From: Ignavibacteria bacterium
Lineage (GTDB): Bacteria > Bacteroidota > Ignavibacteria > Kapaibacteriales > UBA2268
Assembly (NCBI GenBank): GCA_016844745.1
Contig: JAERMQ010000030.1
Span: 1-60,019 of the forward strand
Reading direction: 5' to 3'
DNA length: 60,019 nucleotides
The notes below the pieces were generated by a model, which made no database searches, was not told where the DNA came from, and saw only the letters and a list, made by a program, of their open reading frames with translations. A program made the position numbers and the translations under genes. Shown in pieces: positions 1 to 8,459 of the stretch. Within the stretch, counting starts at the first letter, position 1. The number at the start of each line of letters is the position of its first letter.

Positions 1-1
1 T

Positions 2-907
2 TATGTTGTATATGGGGATGGAGGAAACAGCGATAAATCCACAGTAATGAAATATTCCAGTGGAAGTTGGACTAATGTCGGTACTGCGGGATTTTCTGCC
101 GCGGCAGCTTATTACACATCCATAGCGATAGACGGCAGCGGAACTCCTTATGTTGCATATATGGATGTTAGAAACAGCAGTAAAGCCACAGTAATGAAAT
201 ATAATGGCTCAAGCTGGGTGACAGTCGGAACTGCGGGCTTTTCTGCAAGTATGGTTGATTATACATCCATAGCCATAGACGGGAACGGAACTCCTTATGT
301 TGTTTATAGGGATTATGCAAACAACAATAAAGCCACAGTAATGGCATTTACAAGTGGTACATGGACTACTGTAGGTACTGCGGGATTTTCTGCCGGTGAT
401 GTTTTAAATACAACTATAGACATAGATGGCAACGGAATACCTTATGTAGCATATAAAGATTTAGTAAACAGCTCTAAAGCTACTGTAAAGAAATATGACG
501 GCTCTAATTGGGTGACAGTCGGTACTGAGGGCTTTTCTGATGATTTAGTTTCCTTCCCATCCCTTGCCATTAACAGCAGTGGGACACCTTTTGTTGTATT
601 TGGTGATAGAGGAGCCAGTGATAAAGCAACTGTAATGAAATTTGATGGAACAAACTGGGTAACAGTTGGAACTGCAGGTTTTTCTGCCAATGATGCAAAT
701 TACAATGGTATAGCCATAGATGGCAACGGTGCCATTTATGTTGTATATAAGGATTCAGGTAACAGTAGTAAAGCCACAGTAATGAAATTTTATACAGCGC
801 CAACTACATCAACTGCCACCCCGACATTAACCGGCTGGGCATTAATTATTCTTACTGTAAGTGCGGCGGGCTTTGGCGGCTGGTTTGTAATGAAAAAGAT
901 GGTATGA
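2..907 (+). CDS. Secreted beta-propeller-like repeat protein with IPTL-CTERM-like C terminus (5' end outside window)
   Basis: The frame is open from the first bases of the window, so the true start lies upstream. Five complete 49-residue repeats follow a partial one; each reads roughly W-x-x-VGTAGFSA-x4-YTSIAIDGNGTPYVVY-x-D-x2-NS-KATVMKY. Such repeats usually fold as beta-propeller blades (inference). The C terminus has a PTLTGW motif, then a hydrophobic stretch ending in KK, matching the layout of IPTL-CTERM sorting signals (PTL-W, transmembrane segment, basic end). The neighbour downstream is a close paralogue with the same repeats and tail. The ligand or surface role is unknown. The repeat and C-terminal assignments are seen in the sequence; cell-surface anchoring is inferred. 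Confidence 0.85.
   Translation, partial: YVVYGDGGNSDKSTVMKYSSGSWTNVGTAGFSAAAAYYTSIAIDGSGTPYVAYMDVRNSSKATVMKYNGSSWVTVGTAGFSASMVDYTSIAIDGNGTPYVVYRDYANNNKATVMAFTSGTWTTVGTAGFSAGDVLNTTIDIDGNGIPYVAYKDLVNSSKATVKKYDGSNWVTVGTEGFSDDLVSFPSLAINSSGTPFVVFGDRGASDKATVMKFDGTNWVTVGTAGFSANDANYNGIAIDGNGAIYVVYKDSGNSSKATVMKFYTAPTTSTATPTLTGWALIILTVSAAGFGGWFVMKKMV
68..802 (+). repeat. Five 147-bp coding repeats
   Basis: Five consecutive 147-bp units encode the 49-residue blades of the first gene. They are highly similar to the units of the next gene, so recombination or blade exchange between the two genes is possible. Confidence 0.8.
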
Positions 908-926
908 TATTAATTTGATTATGAAG

Positions 927-967
927 AAAAAGCCTCCGAAGTAATTAATAATTCGGAGGCTTTTTTT
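927..967 (+). terminator. Rho-independent terminator
   Basis: A 13-bp inverted repeat (AAAAGCCTCCGAA and its complement, 928-940 with 952-964) encloses an 11-nt loop and runs into seven T residues. It lies 20 bp after the first gene's stop codon. Confidence 0.9.
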
Positions 968-1172
968 AATTTTAATCTCTTTACAATACGAATTAGCCAA
1001 AATTACAAGCACAAATATTATAATTGCACAAGAAAATATCATAATTGATAAAAAAAATAACTTAGTTGCACATAAAAATAAGTCCGATGAAGATAAATAT
1101 TAATATAAAAACAGATTCAATAAAAAATTTATTGCTGGAAATTAACATTTATATTATATAATAAAAAAAATA

Positions 1173-1202
1173 TTGGATTAAACAAAATATTACTTATCTT
1201 TG
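1173..1202 (+). promoter_or_regulatory. Bacteroidota-type promoter for the second repeat protein
   Basis: TTG at 1173-1175 is separated by 19 nt from TATCTTTG at 1195-1202, an exact TAnnTTTG -7 element. It lies about 80 bp upstream of the signal-peptide-coding start of the next gene. Confidence 0.7.
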
Positions 1203-1280
1203 TATAATATTATGTTGTTAATATTTAAATTTAATGTAAATGTAAACCAATTTTTTTATTTTTTTAAAAGGTAAATATTT

Positions 1281-2474
1281 ATTAAAAATCTATACTTTTC
1301 GGTTCTGGGCTTATTTTTTGCGTTTGCATTAACCTCAAATGCGCAAACCTGGACAGAAGTCGGCAGCGAGGGTTTTTCTGCCGGAACAGCTAATTACACA
1401 TCCATAGCTATAGACGGCAGCGGCACTCCTTATGTTGTTTATCAGGATTGGGGAAACGGATATAAAGCCACAGTAATGAAATATAACGGCACAAGCTGGG
1501 TAAATGTCGGTACTGCGGGCTTTTCTGCAGGTCAAGCTTATTACACATCCATAGCTATAGACGGCAGCGGAACTCCTTATGTTGTCTATATGGATAACGG
1601 AAACAGTCAAAAAGCAACTGTAAAGAAATATAACGGCTCGACTTGGGAAACAGTTGGTACTGCGGGCTTTTCTGCCAATGCAGTTTATCATACCTCAATA
1701 GCCATTGACGACAACGGAATTCCTTATGTTGTTTATAAGGATGCTGGAAACAACTATAACGCCACAGTAAAGAAATATGACGGCACAAGCTGGGTAACAG
1801 TCGGAACTGCGGGTTTTTCTGCAAGTATGGTTGATTATACATCCATAGCCATAGACGGGAACGGAACTCCTTATGTTGTTTATAGGGATTTTGCAAACAG
1901 CTATAAAGCCACTGTAATGAAATATAATGGCACAAGCTGGATAACGGTAGGAACTGCGGGCTTTTCTGCCGGACAAGCTGATAACACCTCAATAGCCATA
2001 GACGGGAGCGGAACACCTTATGTTGTTTATTTGGATGTAGGAAACAGCTATAAAGCCACTGTAATGAAATATAATGGCACAAGCTGGATAAATGTAGGAA
2101 CTGCGGGCTTTTCTGCCGGGGTTATTGGTTACCCATCTATAGCAATAAACAGCAGCGGAACTCCTTATGTTGTTTATAAAGATGCAGCAAACAGTTCAAA
2201 AGCTACTGTAATGAAATATAACGGCACGGCTTGGGAAACAGTCGGTACTGCTGGCTTTTCTTCCGGGTCTCCTGATTACACATCCATAGCATTAAACAGC
2301 AGCGGAACCCCTTATGTTGTTTATACTGATGGAGGAAACAGCAATAAAGCCAGTGTGATGAAATTAAATATGCCTCCTGCACCCACTCCAACATTAACCG
2401 GTTGGGCATTAATCCTTCTTACTATAAGTGCAGCGGGCTTTGGCGGCTGGTTTGTTATGAAAAGGTTTGTATAA
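1281..2474 (+). CDS. Secreted seven-blade propeller-like repeat protein with IPTL-CTERM-like tail; apparent ATT start
   Basis: The first in-frame ATG (1476) falls inside the repeats and cannot be the start. Open frame upstream reads IKNLYFSVLGLFFAFALTSNAQ, cut here as I-KNLYFSVLGLFFAFALT then SNAQ, a textbook signal peptide, beginning at ATT 1281 (or ATA 1275). AAAGG at 1267-1271 is a well-placed ribosome binding site. Seven 49-residue repeats follow, consistent with a seven-bladed propeller. The end has PTLTGW, a hydrophobic segment and KR, as in IPTL-CTERM proteins. Either a rare AUU start is used, or ATG has become ATT by mutation or base-calling error. It is a paralogue of the preceding gene and has its own promoter at 1173-1202. 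Confidence 0.8.
   Translation: MKNLYFSVLGLFFAFALTSNAQTWTEVGSEGFSAGTANYTSIAIDGSGTPYVVYQDWGNGYKATVMKYNGTSWVNVGTAGFSAGQAYYTSIAIDGSGTPYVVYMDNGNSQKATVKKYNGSTWETVGTAGFSANAVYHTSIAIDDNGIPYVVYKDAGNNYNATVKKYDGTSWVTVGTAGFSASMVDYTSIAIDGNGTPYVVYRDFANSYKATVMKYNGTSWITVGTAGFSAGQADNTSIAIDGSGTPYVVYLDVGNSYKATVMKYNGTSWINVGTAGFSAGVIGYPSIAINSSGTPYVVYKDAANSSKATVMKYNGTAWETVGTAGFSSGSPDYTSIALNSSGTPYVVYTDGGNSNKASVMKLNMPPAPTPTLTGWALILLTISAAGFGGWFVMKRFV
1350..2378 (+). repeat. Seven 147-bp coding repeats
   Basis: Seven consecutive 147-bp units encode seven 49-residue blades. The phase starts at the Trp codon of the first unit directly after the signal peptide. The last unit diverges at its end, where it joins the Pro-rich linker before the anchor. 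Confidence 0.85.
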
Positions 2475-2530
2475 TTATGAATTATGAGTTATAAGTTATA
2501 AGTTGAAATAGATTTCTTTCAGTATTTAAA

Positions 2531-2563
2531 AGATGTCCAACATCTGGCAGATGTTGGACATCT
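2531..2563. repeat. Hairpin repeat, AGATGTCCAACATCT arms
   Basis: Perfect 15-bp arms with a 3-nt loop lie in the convergent space between the repeat-protein gene and a minus-strand lipoprotein gene. A near-identical copy is at 9266-9298. It could act as a terminator stem, but there is no clear T-tract on either side. Confidence 0.75.
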
Positions 2564-2612
2564 ATATCCAGCCATGCTATCGCTTCAAGCGATAGTATGG
2601 GTGAATAGAGAT

Positions 2613-3449
2613 TTACTTTCTCAGATAGCAATCTATCCAAAACGTAGAATATACTGCAGCATAACCATACTTGCCAGGCATTATTTCTTTCATCTCGCAA
2701 TTTCCCGCATCAATATCCAAAAAGATTCTGCCGGGTTTATGTTCAGCCAATTTTTCTTTGGGAATTGTATAGCTGCCATTATCTGTTGTGAAGTACCATT
2801 GATTGATATGATATGTTATAGCATAACCTTTTGGTCTATCAATATAAGTAGGGTCGCTGGAAATACGTATTCTTACATATTTACCAACCGTTGAACGGTC
2901 ACTGTTCCATTTTATCGTCAAATCCGATTTCTGCGAAATTGTATCGTCCTCTAAAGGATACTCAACATTAACCATGCTGTCCGGTGCAATTATATTAAAT
3001 ATAATAGGTGGAAAATAATTATTTCCATAATGTTGAAATTTATATAAATTTCCGCCAAACATCATAGATTCATAATTCCTGTTATACCCAATCTGACTAT
3101 TAGATGATGAGGAATCAAGCAAATATGTATGAATGTTATCGCCGTTTACTTCGTATTTGCCTGATTCAACCCATTTACCATCCTTTAGAAACAGACCATA
3201 GGCATTAGTACCTGATGACACTCTATATAGGTTGATACTTGCAGAAAATAAGTACATACTCCTCGTAGTAGAGATTTTCATCATTTCAATAATATTTTCA
3301 TGCTTTATTGAGTCGGGGATTGGGAGCAGCATCATGTAGGTCAAATCGCCCGGAATGTATTTATCGATGGTAGGTGAGGTTGCATCTTCACTGCATGAAG
3401 AAATTAGAATTATACATGTTAATGTTAAAAGGATAATTATAATTTTCAT
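2613..3449 (-). CDS. Lipoprotein of unknown function
   Basis: The 278-residue product starts with a lipoprotein signal peptide: a short basic start, a hydrophobic run and the lipobox LISSC near residue 19, followed by an acidic/Ser-rich tether. The rest is soluble and beta-rich in appearance; one stretch (ISQKSDLTIKWNSD) looks like the start of an immunoglobulin-like domain. No catalytic motif is recognised and no sorting domain is present. It is convergent with the propeller gene and divergent from the membrane-protein gene that follows. Lipidation is a strong inference; function is unknown. Confidence 0.75.
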   Translation of the reverse strand: MKIIIILLTLTCIILISSCSEDATSPTIDKYIPGDLTYMMLLPIPDSIKHENIIEMMKISTTRSMYLFSASINLYRVSSGTNAYGLFLKDGKWVESGKYEVNGDNIHTYLLDSSSSNSQIGYNRNYESMMFGGNLYKFQHYGNNYFPPIIFNIIAPDSMVNVEYPLEDDTISQKSDLTIKWNSDRSTVGKYVRIRISSDPTYIDRPKGYAITYHINQWYFTTDNGSYTIPKEKLAEHKPGRIFLDIDAGNCEMKEIMPGKYGYAAVYSTFWIDCYLRK

Positions 3450-3577
3450 AATTCAAATCCAATATTTGTGAATTGTACTTTTTCAATTAACAGGTGAAAC
3501 TAAAAAAAGTTTCATTTTAGGATAAAAAAATTTATTAAATTTGATTTTTTTTGAATATAAAATTATTGAAAGTGATT

Positions 3578-4102
3578 ATGCTATATAGTATTGCCCTGCC
3601 AAAAGAAGATAAAATTAGAATTGCAATAGTTGATATTATAGCCATAGCAGCGGTTTTTTTGGTTCCGGCATTAGCGCATAAATTCAGTATCCCTCTTTAT
3701 TTGGCTGAACCACTTCGTTTAATGATTATTCTATCCATAACTCACACACGCAAAGGTAATGCATACATCTTGGCTTTAACTCTTCCTTTGTTCTCATATA
3801 TTGTAAGCGGACACCCGGTATTTTATAAAATGTTGGCTATAAGCGGGGAATTAGCTCTGAATGTGTATCTGTTTTATAGATTAATAGAATTATTTCCAAA
3901 TAAAATTTTTTCCGGCGCTTTAAGTATAATAATAAGTAAAGCTTTTTATTATTCTTCTGTCATGGCTTTGATATTAGCGAACCTGATGACAAACGAGGAT
4001 GCCGGACATCCCATTCTGCCTCAAATCATTATGGGAATAGTCTTTATCGCATATTTGCAGCTTTTTTATAAAAGAGAAGAAAATCCTAAAGGATTAAAAT
4101 AG
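3578..4102 (+). CDS. Integral membrane protein, possibly ECF-transporter S-component-like
   Basis: The product has about five hydrophobic segments and short loops. The region LAEPLRLMIILSITHTRKG followed by a run of small and hydrophobic residues recalls substrate-binding S components of energy-coupling-factor transporters, but no diagnostic motif is certain. The frame is open from TTG 3551. ATG 3578 is preferred because a -7-like TAAATTTG lies at 3536-3543, which would make a TTG start leaderless. No ATPase or T component is adjacent, so a solitary S-like protein using a shared module would be the model. Function is not established. Confidence 0.6.
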   Translation: MLYSIALPKEDKIRIAIVDIIAIAAVFLVPALAHKFSIPLYLAEPLRLMIILSITHTRKGNAYILALTLPLFSYIVSGHPVFYKMLAISGELALNVYLFYRLIELFPNKIFSGALSIIISKAFYYSSVMALILANLMTNEDAGHPILPQIIMGIVFIAYLQLFYKREENPKGLK

Positions 4103-4109
4103 AAAATTT

Positions 4110-4389
4110 CATTCCTGCATTAGAGGTTGTGAAAAAAAATCAATAAGTCGGAAGAATGTCATTCTGAGCGGAGCGAAGAATCTTCTTGCAAAATCTGATA
4201 AATTCTTTTTTATAACTCCCCAAACTCTTTAATACTTTTTGGTAGGATGTTGTATTGATGCTTATCATTATTGATAAGCATTATTTCTATTCCTCAAAAT
4301 TACATTCATCTTAAATTGTAAAAGATTCTTCACTTCGTTCAGAATGACATTCTGCCAGACCTTTCACACAATCTCAATTGCAGGAATGA
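4110..4389. repeat. Long family A element nested inside a family C palindrome
   Basis: The outer family C halves are CATTCCTGCA at 4110-4119 and TGCAGGAATG at 4379-4388. Between them lies a long family A element with terminal repeats AGAGGTTGTGAAAA and CTTTCACACAATCTC, then subterminal arms containing GTCATTCTGAGCGGAGCG and its partner near 4325-4353. The ~150-bp interior is shared with the copies at 13883-14140 and 49116-49361. Confidence 0.75.
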
Positions 4390-4423
4390 CATTTTGTAGT
4401 TAATAGAATCACTTTAAAAAGAA

Positions 4424-5173
4424 TCAGAATTTTTGAGATAAGAATTGTGGAAGCATTTTCTTCCAGGTATCGATTGTATGCCCGAACTCAGCGCCCCAAA
4501 CATCGAGACTATGTGGGATTCCTTTAGTATTCAGTATATCCGATAACTGCTGGGAAAAGTGAGGATTCTCGCCTTCACCGCTTCCTGAAAGCAAGTACAC
4601 ATGCCTTCTGCTGTATAAATACGACATCCAGAAGCTATCATTCAGATTAGGCAAATAATGCACGGGAGAATTGAAATAGCAGTTTTCATCGAAGAAGCCA
4701 TTGGTGTGAAAGTCTAAATTATAGGAGCCGCTCATAGCAATCGTTCCGAGGAAAATATCCGGTCTCCTGAAATAGGAATTTGCTGCAAAAAAAGCTCCAA
4801 GCGATGCCCCGCAAGTAATTATCGGAACGGCTCCGCCATTTTCATAATAGATAAACGGGATTACTTCCTGTTCGATGTATTGGTTGTATTCAAAATGCCG
4901 TTTCGAACGGCTTGATTGGTCTATATTGTAATTATGCCAGCTTTCTTCCATTATTCCCGGGATTGAGAATACCCGGCATGTTCCTATTTTAATATTATGA
5001 GCGATGGATTCAATGATTCCGTTTGCTTCATTTTCAAGATAATGGTCTGTAAAAGTTGGGAACATTACTATAGATATACCATAGTGCCCGTAGATAGCAA
5101 TTTCGGTTTCTTTCCCCAAAAACTCGCTATGTAGAACATGTACCTTCTTCAGAGAGTTTAAATCTTCAGCCAT
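4424..5173 (-). CDS. Esterase-family alpha/beta hydrolase
   Basis: This 249-residue cytosolic protein fits the esterase D/tributyrin-esterase fold (PF00756-like). The nucleophile elbow reads CGASLGAF, with Ser as the likely nucleophile near residue 124. The C-terminal GHTIDTW supplies a catalytic His in the position typical of this family (GH-x-W-x-x-W). There is no signal peptide. Family members hydrolyse short acyl or thioesters; the substrate here cannot be assigned. It stands alone, with the large repeat at 4110-4389 beyond its 3' end. Confidence 0.8.
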   Translation of the reverse strand: MAEDLNSLKKVHVLHSEFLGKETEIAIYGHYGISIVMFPTFTDHYLENEANGIIESIAHNIKIGTCRVFSIPGIMEESWHNYNIDQSSRSKRHFEYNQYIEQEVIPFIYYENGGAVPIITCGASLGAFFAANSYFRRPDIFLGTIAMSGSYNLDFHTNGFFDENCYFNSPVHYLPNLNDSFWMSYLYSRRHVYLLSGSGEGENPHFSQQLSDILNTKGIPHSLDVWGAEFGHTIDTWKKMLPQFLSQKF

Positions 5174-5343
5174 TCCCCATCCTTGATAACAATTTTATTC
5201 CGGTATTTCAAAAAAGCTATTAACGATTATAACTTATAATTATTGTATTTTTTTTTATTTAAATTCGCATTTATTTATCCTGTTATATTTCTATTTTTAT
5301 AAAGGCATGATATATCAATACATACAAATATATTATATTATAA

Positions 5344-5562
5344 TTAATTCGCTTTATCATTTTCATCGGCATCGCCTTTCATTACAATTACATCACCTTT
5401 ACTGTATAGAATTTCTTCTTTCTTCCTTTTAGTTTGTGAGTAATTATTTTTAATTTCAGGTGAAAATATTTTTTGAAATTTCAGTATCAAGCGGTTTAAA
5501 TAGTAACCACCGATGAAAATTATTATACCAATCAATAAAAATATTATCAGAAATCTTGTCAT
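5344..5562 (-). CDS. Small single-pass membrane protein, DUF4834-like
   Basis: This 72-residue protein has one N-terminal hydrophobic helix (about residues 3-22), a basic stretch and a charged tail containing YSKGDVIVMKGD. The layout resembles small Bacteroidota DUF4834 proteins, but the similarity is judged by eye only. It lies just downstream of ychF in the same direction, separated by a short A+T-rich gap. Function unknown. Confidence 0.55.
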   Translation of the reverse strand: MTRFLIIFLLIGIIIFIGGYYLNRLILKFQKIFSPEIKNNYSQTKRKKEEILYSKGDVIVMKGDADENDKAN

Positions 5563-5628
5563 AAATAATTTCCCATTCCTTTAAGAATATACGAACATTA
5601 TTTCATAAATCAAAATTATTTTTTAAAA

Positions 5629-6714
5629 TTATCCATGTCTTATGTTAAGAATATCACCATCTTTTACGATGTATTCTTTACCCTCAAGTTTGAGAAATCC
5701 TTTCTCTTTGCATTTGACAAGAGTGCCGGCGGCTAAGAATTCTTTGTACCCAACAACTTCTGCCCTTATAAATTTATTAAAAAAGTCGGTATGAATCGTT
5801 CCTGCTGCCTGCTGTGCATTCATTCCTTTTTTTACTGTCCATGCCCGGCATTCATCCTCACCAACCGTGAAGAACGATTGTAAACCTAACAAATCGTATG
5901 CATGGCGCAAAAGGCGATTGAGTGGTGATTCGGTAAGCCCATATTCCGACATAAACATTTCTTTATCTTCATCAGGCAGCCCGGATAGCTCCATTTCAAT
6001 TTTAGCAAACAAGGGTTCGATACGTACTTTTGTTCCCTTAATGGATTGTGAGATTTTTGCGCATATTTCTTTGGATGCCGAAACATCGCTTTCATTGAGA
6101 TTCAAAGCTATAAGGAGAGGTTTAGCTGTCAATGGTTGATAATTTTTAAGAAATTTCTGCTCGTCGTTATGGAATTCAAGCTCCCTTAGTGGAGTTTCAC
6201 TTTGCAGGATTTCGTTCCAGCGCTTCATAACTTCAATTTCGGCTTCCGCTTCTTCCCTCGATTTGGGCTTTTTCATATCGCTTTCCAACTTATCGAATCG
6301 ACCTTCGAGGAATGCCAAATCTGCTAAAATAAATTCCTCTTCCAGGGTTCTTATATCTCGCAATAAGTCGTTAGAGCCTTCGGGATGAGGGGTTTCTTCA
6401 TTGTCGAATCCGCGTACAATATGGATGATTGCATCATTAGTTCGCACCTTCGTTAGAAAATGGGAACTGAAAGCTGTGCTTGCCGAGCTTCCCTTTTGGA
6501 TTCCAATCACATCAACTATTTCGATAGTTGCATTAACTTTCTTTTTCGGATTGAACATCTCCGTTAATTTATCGAGCCTTGCATCCGGGACTTTGACTGT
6601 AGCAATATTAGCGTCTTTCTTATGAAGAGCCGATGTCTCTAAATGTATGTTTGCCAAAGTCCGGAATAAAGTTGTTTTACCGGAAAACGGGAGCCCTACT
6701 ATACCAATTTGCAT
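5629..6714 (-). CDS. ychF: Redox-regulated ATPase YchF (OLA1/Obg family)
   Basis: The 361-residue length matches YchF (about 363). The P-loop GLPFSGKTT is at residues 7-15. The specificity motif is LNLNES rather than the NKxD of true GTPases, which fits the ATP preference of YchF. The C-terminal TGS domain ends in EVVGYKEFLAAGTL and LEGKEYIVKDGDILNIRH, close to the family consensus. YchF binds ribosomes and responds to oxidative stress in characterised bacteria. The ATG at 6714 gives the standard N terminus. Confidence 0.96.
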   Translation of the reverse strand: MQIGIVGLPFSGKTTLFRTLANIHLETSALHKKDANIATVKVPDARLDKLTEMFNPKKKVNATIEIVDVIGIQKGSSASTAFSSHFLTKVRTNDAIIHIVRGFDNEETPHPEGSNDLLRDIRTLEEEFILADLAFLEGRFDKLESDMKKPKSREEAEAEIEVMKRWNEILQSETPLRELEFHNDEQKFLKNYQPLTAKPLLIALNLNESDVSASKEICAKISQSIKGTKVRIEPLFAKIEMELSGLPDEDKEMFMSEYGLTESPLNRLLRHAYDLLGLQSFFTVGEDECRAWTVKKGMNAQQAAGTIHTDFFNKFIRAEVVGYKEFLAAGTLVKCKEKGFLKLEGKEYIVKDGDILNIRHG

Positions 6715-6962
6715 GATTGCACCGATTTTTATTTACTTCATTATTTTTATTATACAAAATTACCTAAAAAATATGAACAATGGCATCGATGAATTTTAAA
6801 ATAATACTTAAAACAATGCGTTTTATTAGTGTTTTTGTGAATACATGTTCAATTAAATAATTTAATGGGTTCCATTTTAGGAAAGTGTTCAATCATTCAA
6901 GAAGAATGTCGTTCAGAACTTCAAAAGAATAGAATTAATAAAAATAAATAATGACAAATTCA

Positions 6963-7055
6963 AGAGAAATCCCCCCCTACCCCCCTTTTTCAAAGGGGGA
7001 TTGAAGAAAATTTTCTTATCCCCCTTTGAAAAAGGGGGGTAGGGGGGATTTCTCT
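6963..7055. repeat. Family B G/C-rich palindrome
   Basis: Arms reading AGAAATCCCCCCCTACCCCC then CTTTTTCAAAGGGGG, and their complement, frame a short A+T-rich centre. It fills most of the 369-bp gap between ychF and the permease gene. Related copies lie at 15604, 20599, 37988 and 39221. Confidence 0.85.
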
Positions 7056-7083
7056 AAGTGTTAAATGTTGGATATAATTTATT

Positions 7084-8322
7084 ATGAAAATTTTCAATAA
7101 AATAGCTATCAGATATATTTTTTCATTGAAATCATTTCATTTTATTTCGGTGATTACTTTAATTTCAATTTTAGGTATCACTGTGGGTGTGGCTGCATTA
7201 ATTTGCGTTTTATCGATATTTAACGGGTTCGGGGATTTTACAGAAGGACAAGTGCTAAACATTGACCCGCACCTAAGAATCATTTCTAAACAGAATAAGC
7301 AAATCAAAGCAGAAAATGAATTTATCCGGAAAATCAAATCTATCCGGGGTGTTTCATCCGTTCAACCCCAGCTTTCCGGTAGAGCAGTGATTATGAGTGG
7401 CGCAAATATACAGGCTATTACTCTATCAGCATTAAATCCCGAGAATATTGATACATCGTACGGCATTCCGGCAAACATCCTTCTTGGCAGGTTCCATTTG
7501 AAAAATTTCCATGGAATGCCGGCAATCGTCATAGGAGCCGGAATTTCAGACCGTTCCAAGCTACTCCCCGGCGATACAATAACTATCGTTACGCCGAAAA
7601 TGCTGGAAACCTCGATTGCTGCTTTTGCTCAACCGATCGGGGTGAAGGCAATTGTGAGCGGTATTTTCAGGACGAAAACCAATATTAAAGATAATGAAAT
7701 GTATTTGTGTATTGCATCGGAGCAAACCGGGCGAAAGATTTTCGGAATACAGGATGGCTCTTATACTTATATTGATATCAGGCTCAATGATAAATCGGAT
7801 GCAGAATCCGTTACAACAGGATTAAGTGCCTTCCTCACGGAGGACATGGAGATTCAAACCTGGAAAGAACTCAATTCGGAACTTTATCATGTTATGGAAT
7901 TCGAAAGGATGGCTGTTTTCGTCGTTTTAAGCTTGATCATTTCAATAGCTGTTTTCAATATATTAGCTTCATTATCGATGACTGTCGTTGAGAAGAGACG
8001 CGATATTGCATTACTCAAGGCTCTGGGCGCTATTGACGGAGCAGTTAGAAATATTTTTATTTATGAAGGAATAATTATCGGTGCTATCGGAGTAATAGCA
8101 GGCGCTGTAATAGGCTTGTCTCTTTGCTTTGGTCAGCAGCAATTCGGCTGGTTCAAATTGGATTTAAACAAATCAATTATCGCTAATATTCCTGTGTCGG
8201 TTTCATTCTTCGATATATCGGCAATAATTTTAACAGCTATGTTTTTATCATTATTAGCGACGATTTATCCGTCACGAAGGGCATCGCATACGATTATTTC
8301 TGCCGGTTTGAGAGGAGAGTAA
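7084..8322 (+). CDS. ABC transporter permease, LolC/LolE (FtsX-like) type
   Basis: The 412-residue protein has the LolC/E layout: an N-terminal transmembrane helix (about 20-45) within FISVITLISILGITVGVAA, a large periplasmic MacB-like domain (about 50-255), then three C-terminal helices with MTVVEKRRDIALLKALGA between the first two. LolCDE extracts lipoproteins from the inner membrane and passes them to LolA. No LolD-like ATPase is adjacent. A LolA-like gene lies in this window at 31268-31996. Family assignment is strong; the lipoprotein-release role is inferred. Confidence 0.88.
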   Translation: MKIFNKIAIRYIFSLKSFHFISVITLISILGITVGVAALICVLSIFNGFGDFTEGQVLNIDPHLRIISKQNKQIKAENEFIRKIKSIRGVSSVQPQLSGRAVIMSGANIQAITLSALNPENIDTSYGIPANILLGRFHLKNFHGMPAIVIGAGISDRSKLLPGDTITIVTPKMLETSIAAFAQPIGVKAIVSGIFRTKTNIKDNEMYLCIASEQTGRKIFGIQDGSYTYIDIRLNDKSDAESVTTGLSAFLTEDMEIQTWKELNSELYHVMEFERMAVFVVLSLIISIAVFNILASLSMTVVEKRRDIALLKALGAIDGAVRNIFIYEGIIIGAIGVIAGAVIGLSLCFGQQQFGWFKLDLNKSIIANIPVSVSFFDISAIILTAMFLSLLATIYPSRRASHTIISAGLRGE

Positions 8323-8459
8323 GCTAATTGTCAATGGTTAATGGTCAATGAAAGAATTACTAATTATGAGTTAAAATATGAAATACTATAATCCTTTAAT
8401 CAAGAAAATCATGGTTCAGACAAATTAATTAATTATGTAATAAAAGGAGCTTGTTGCAA

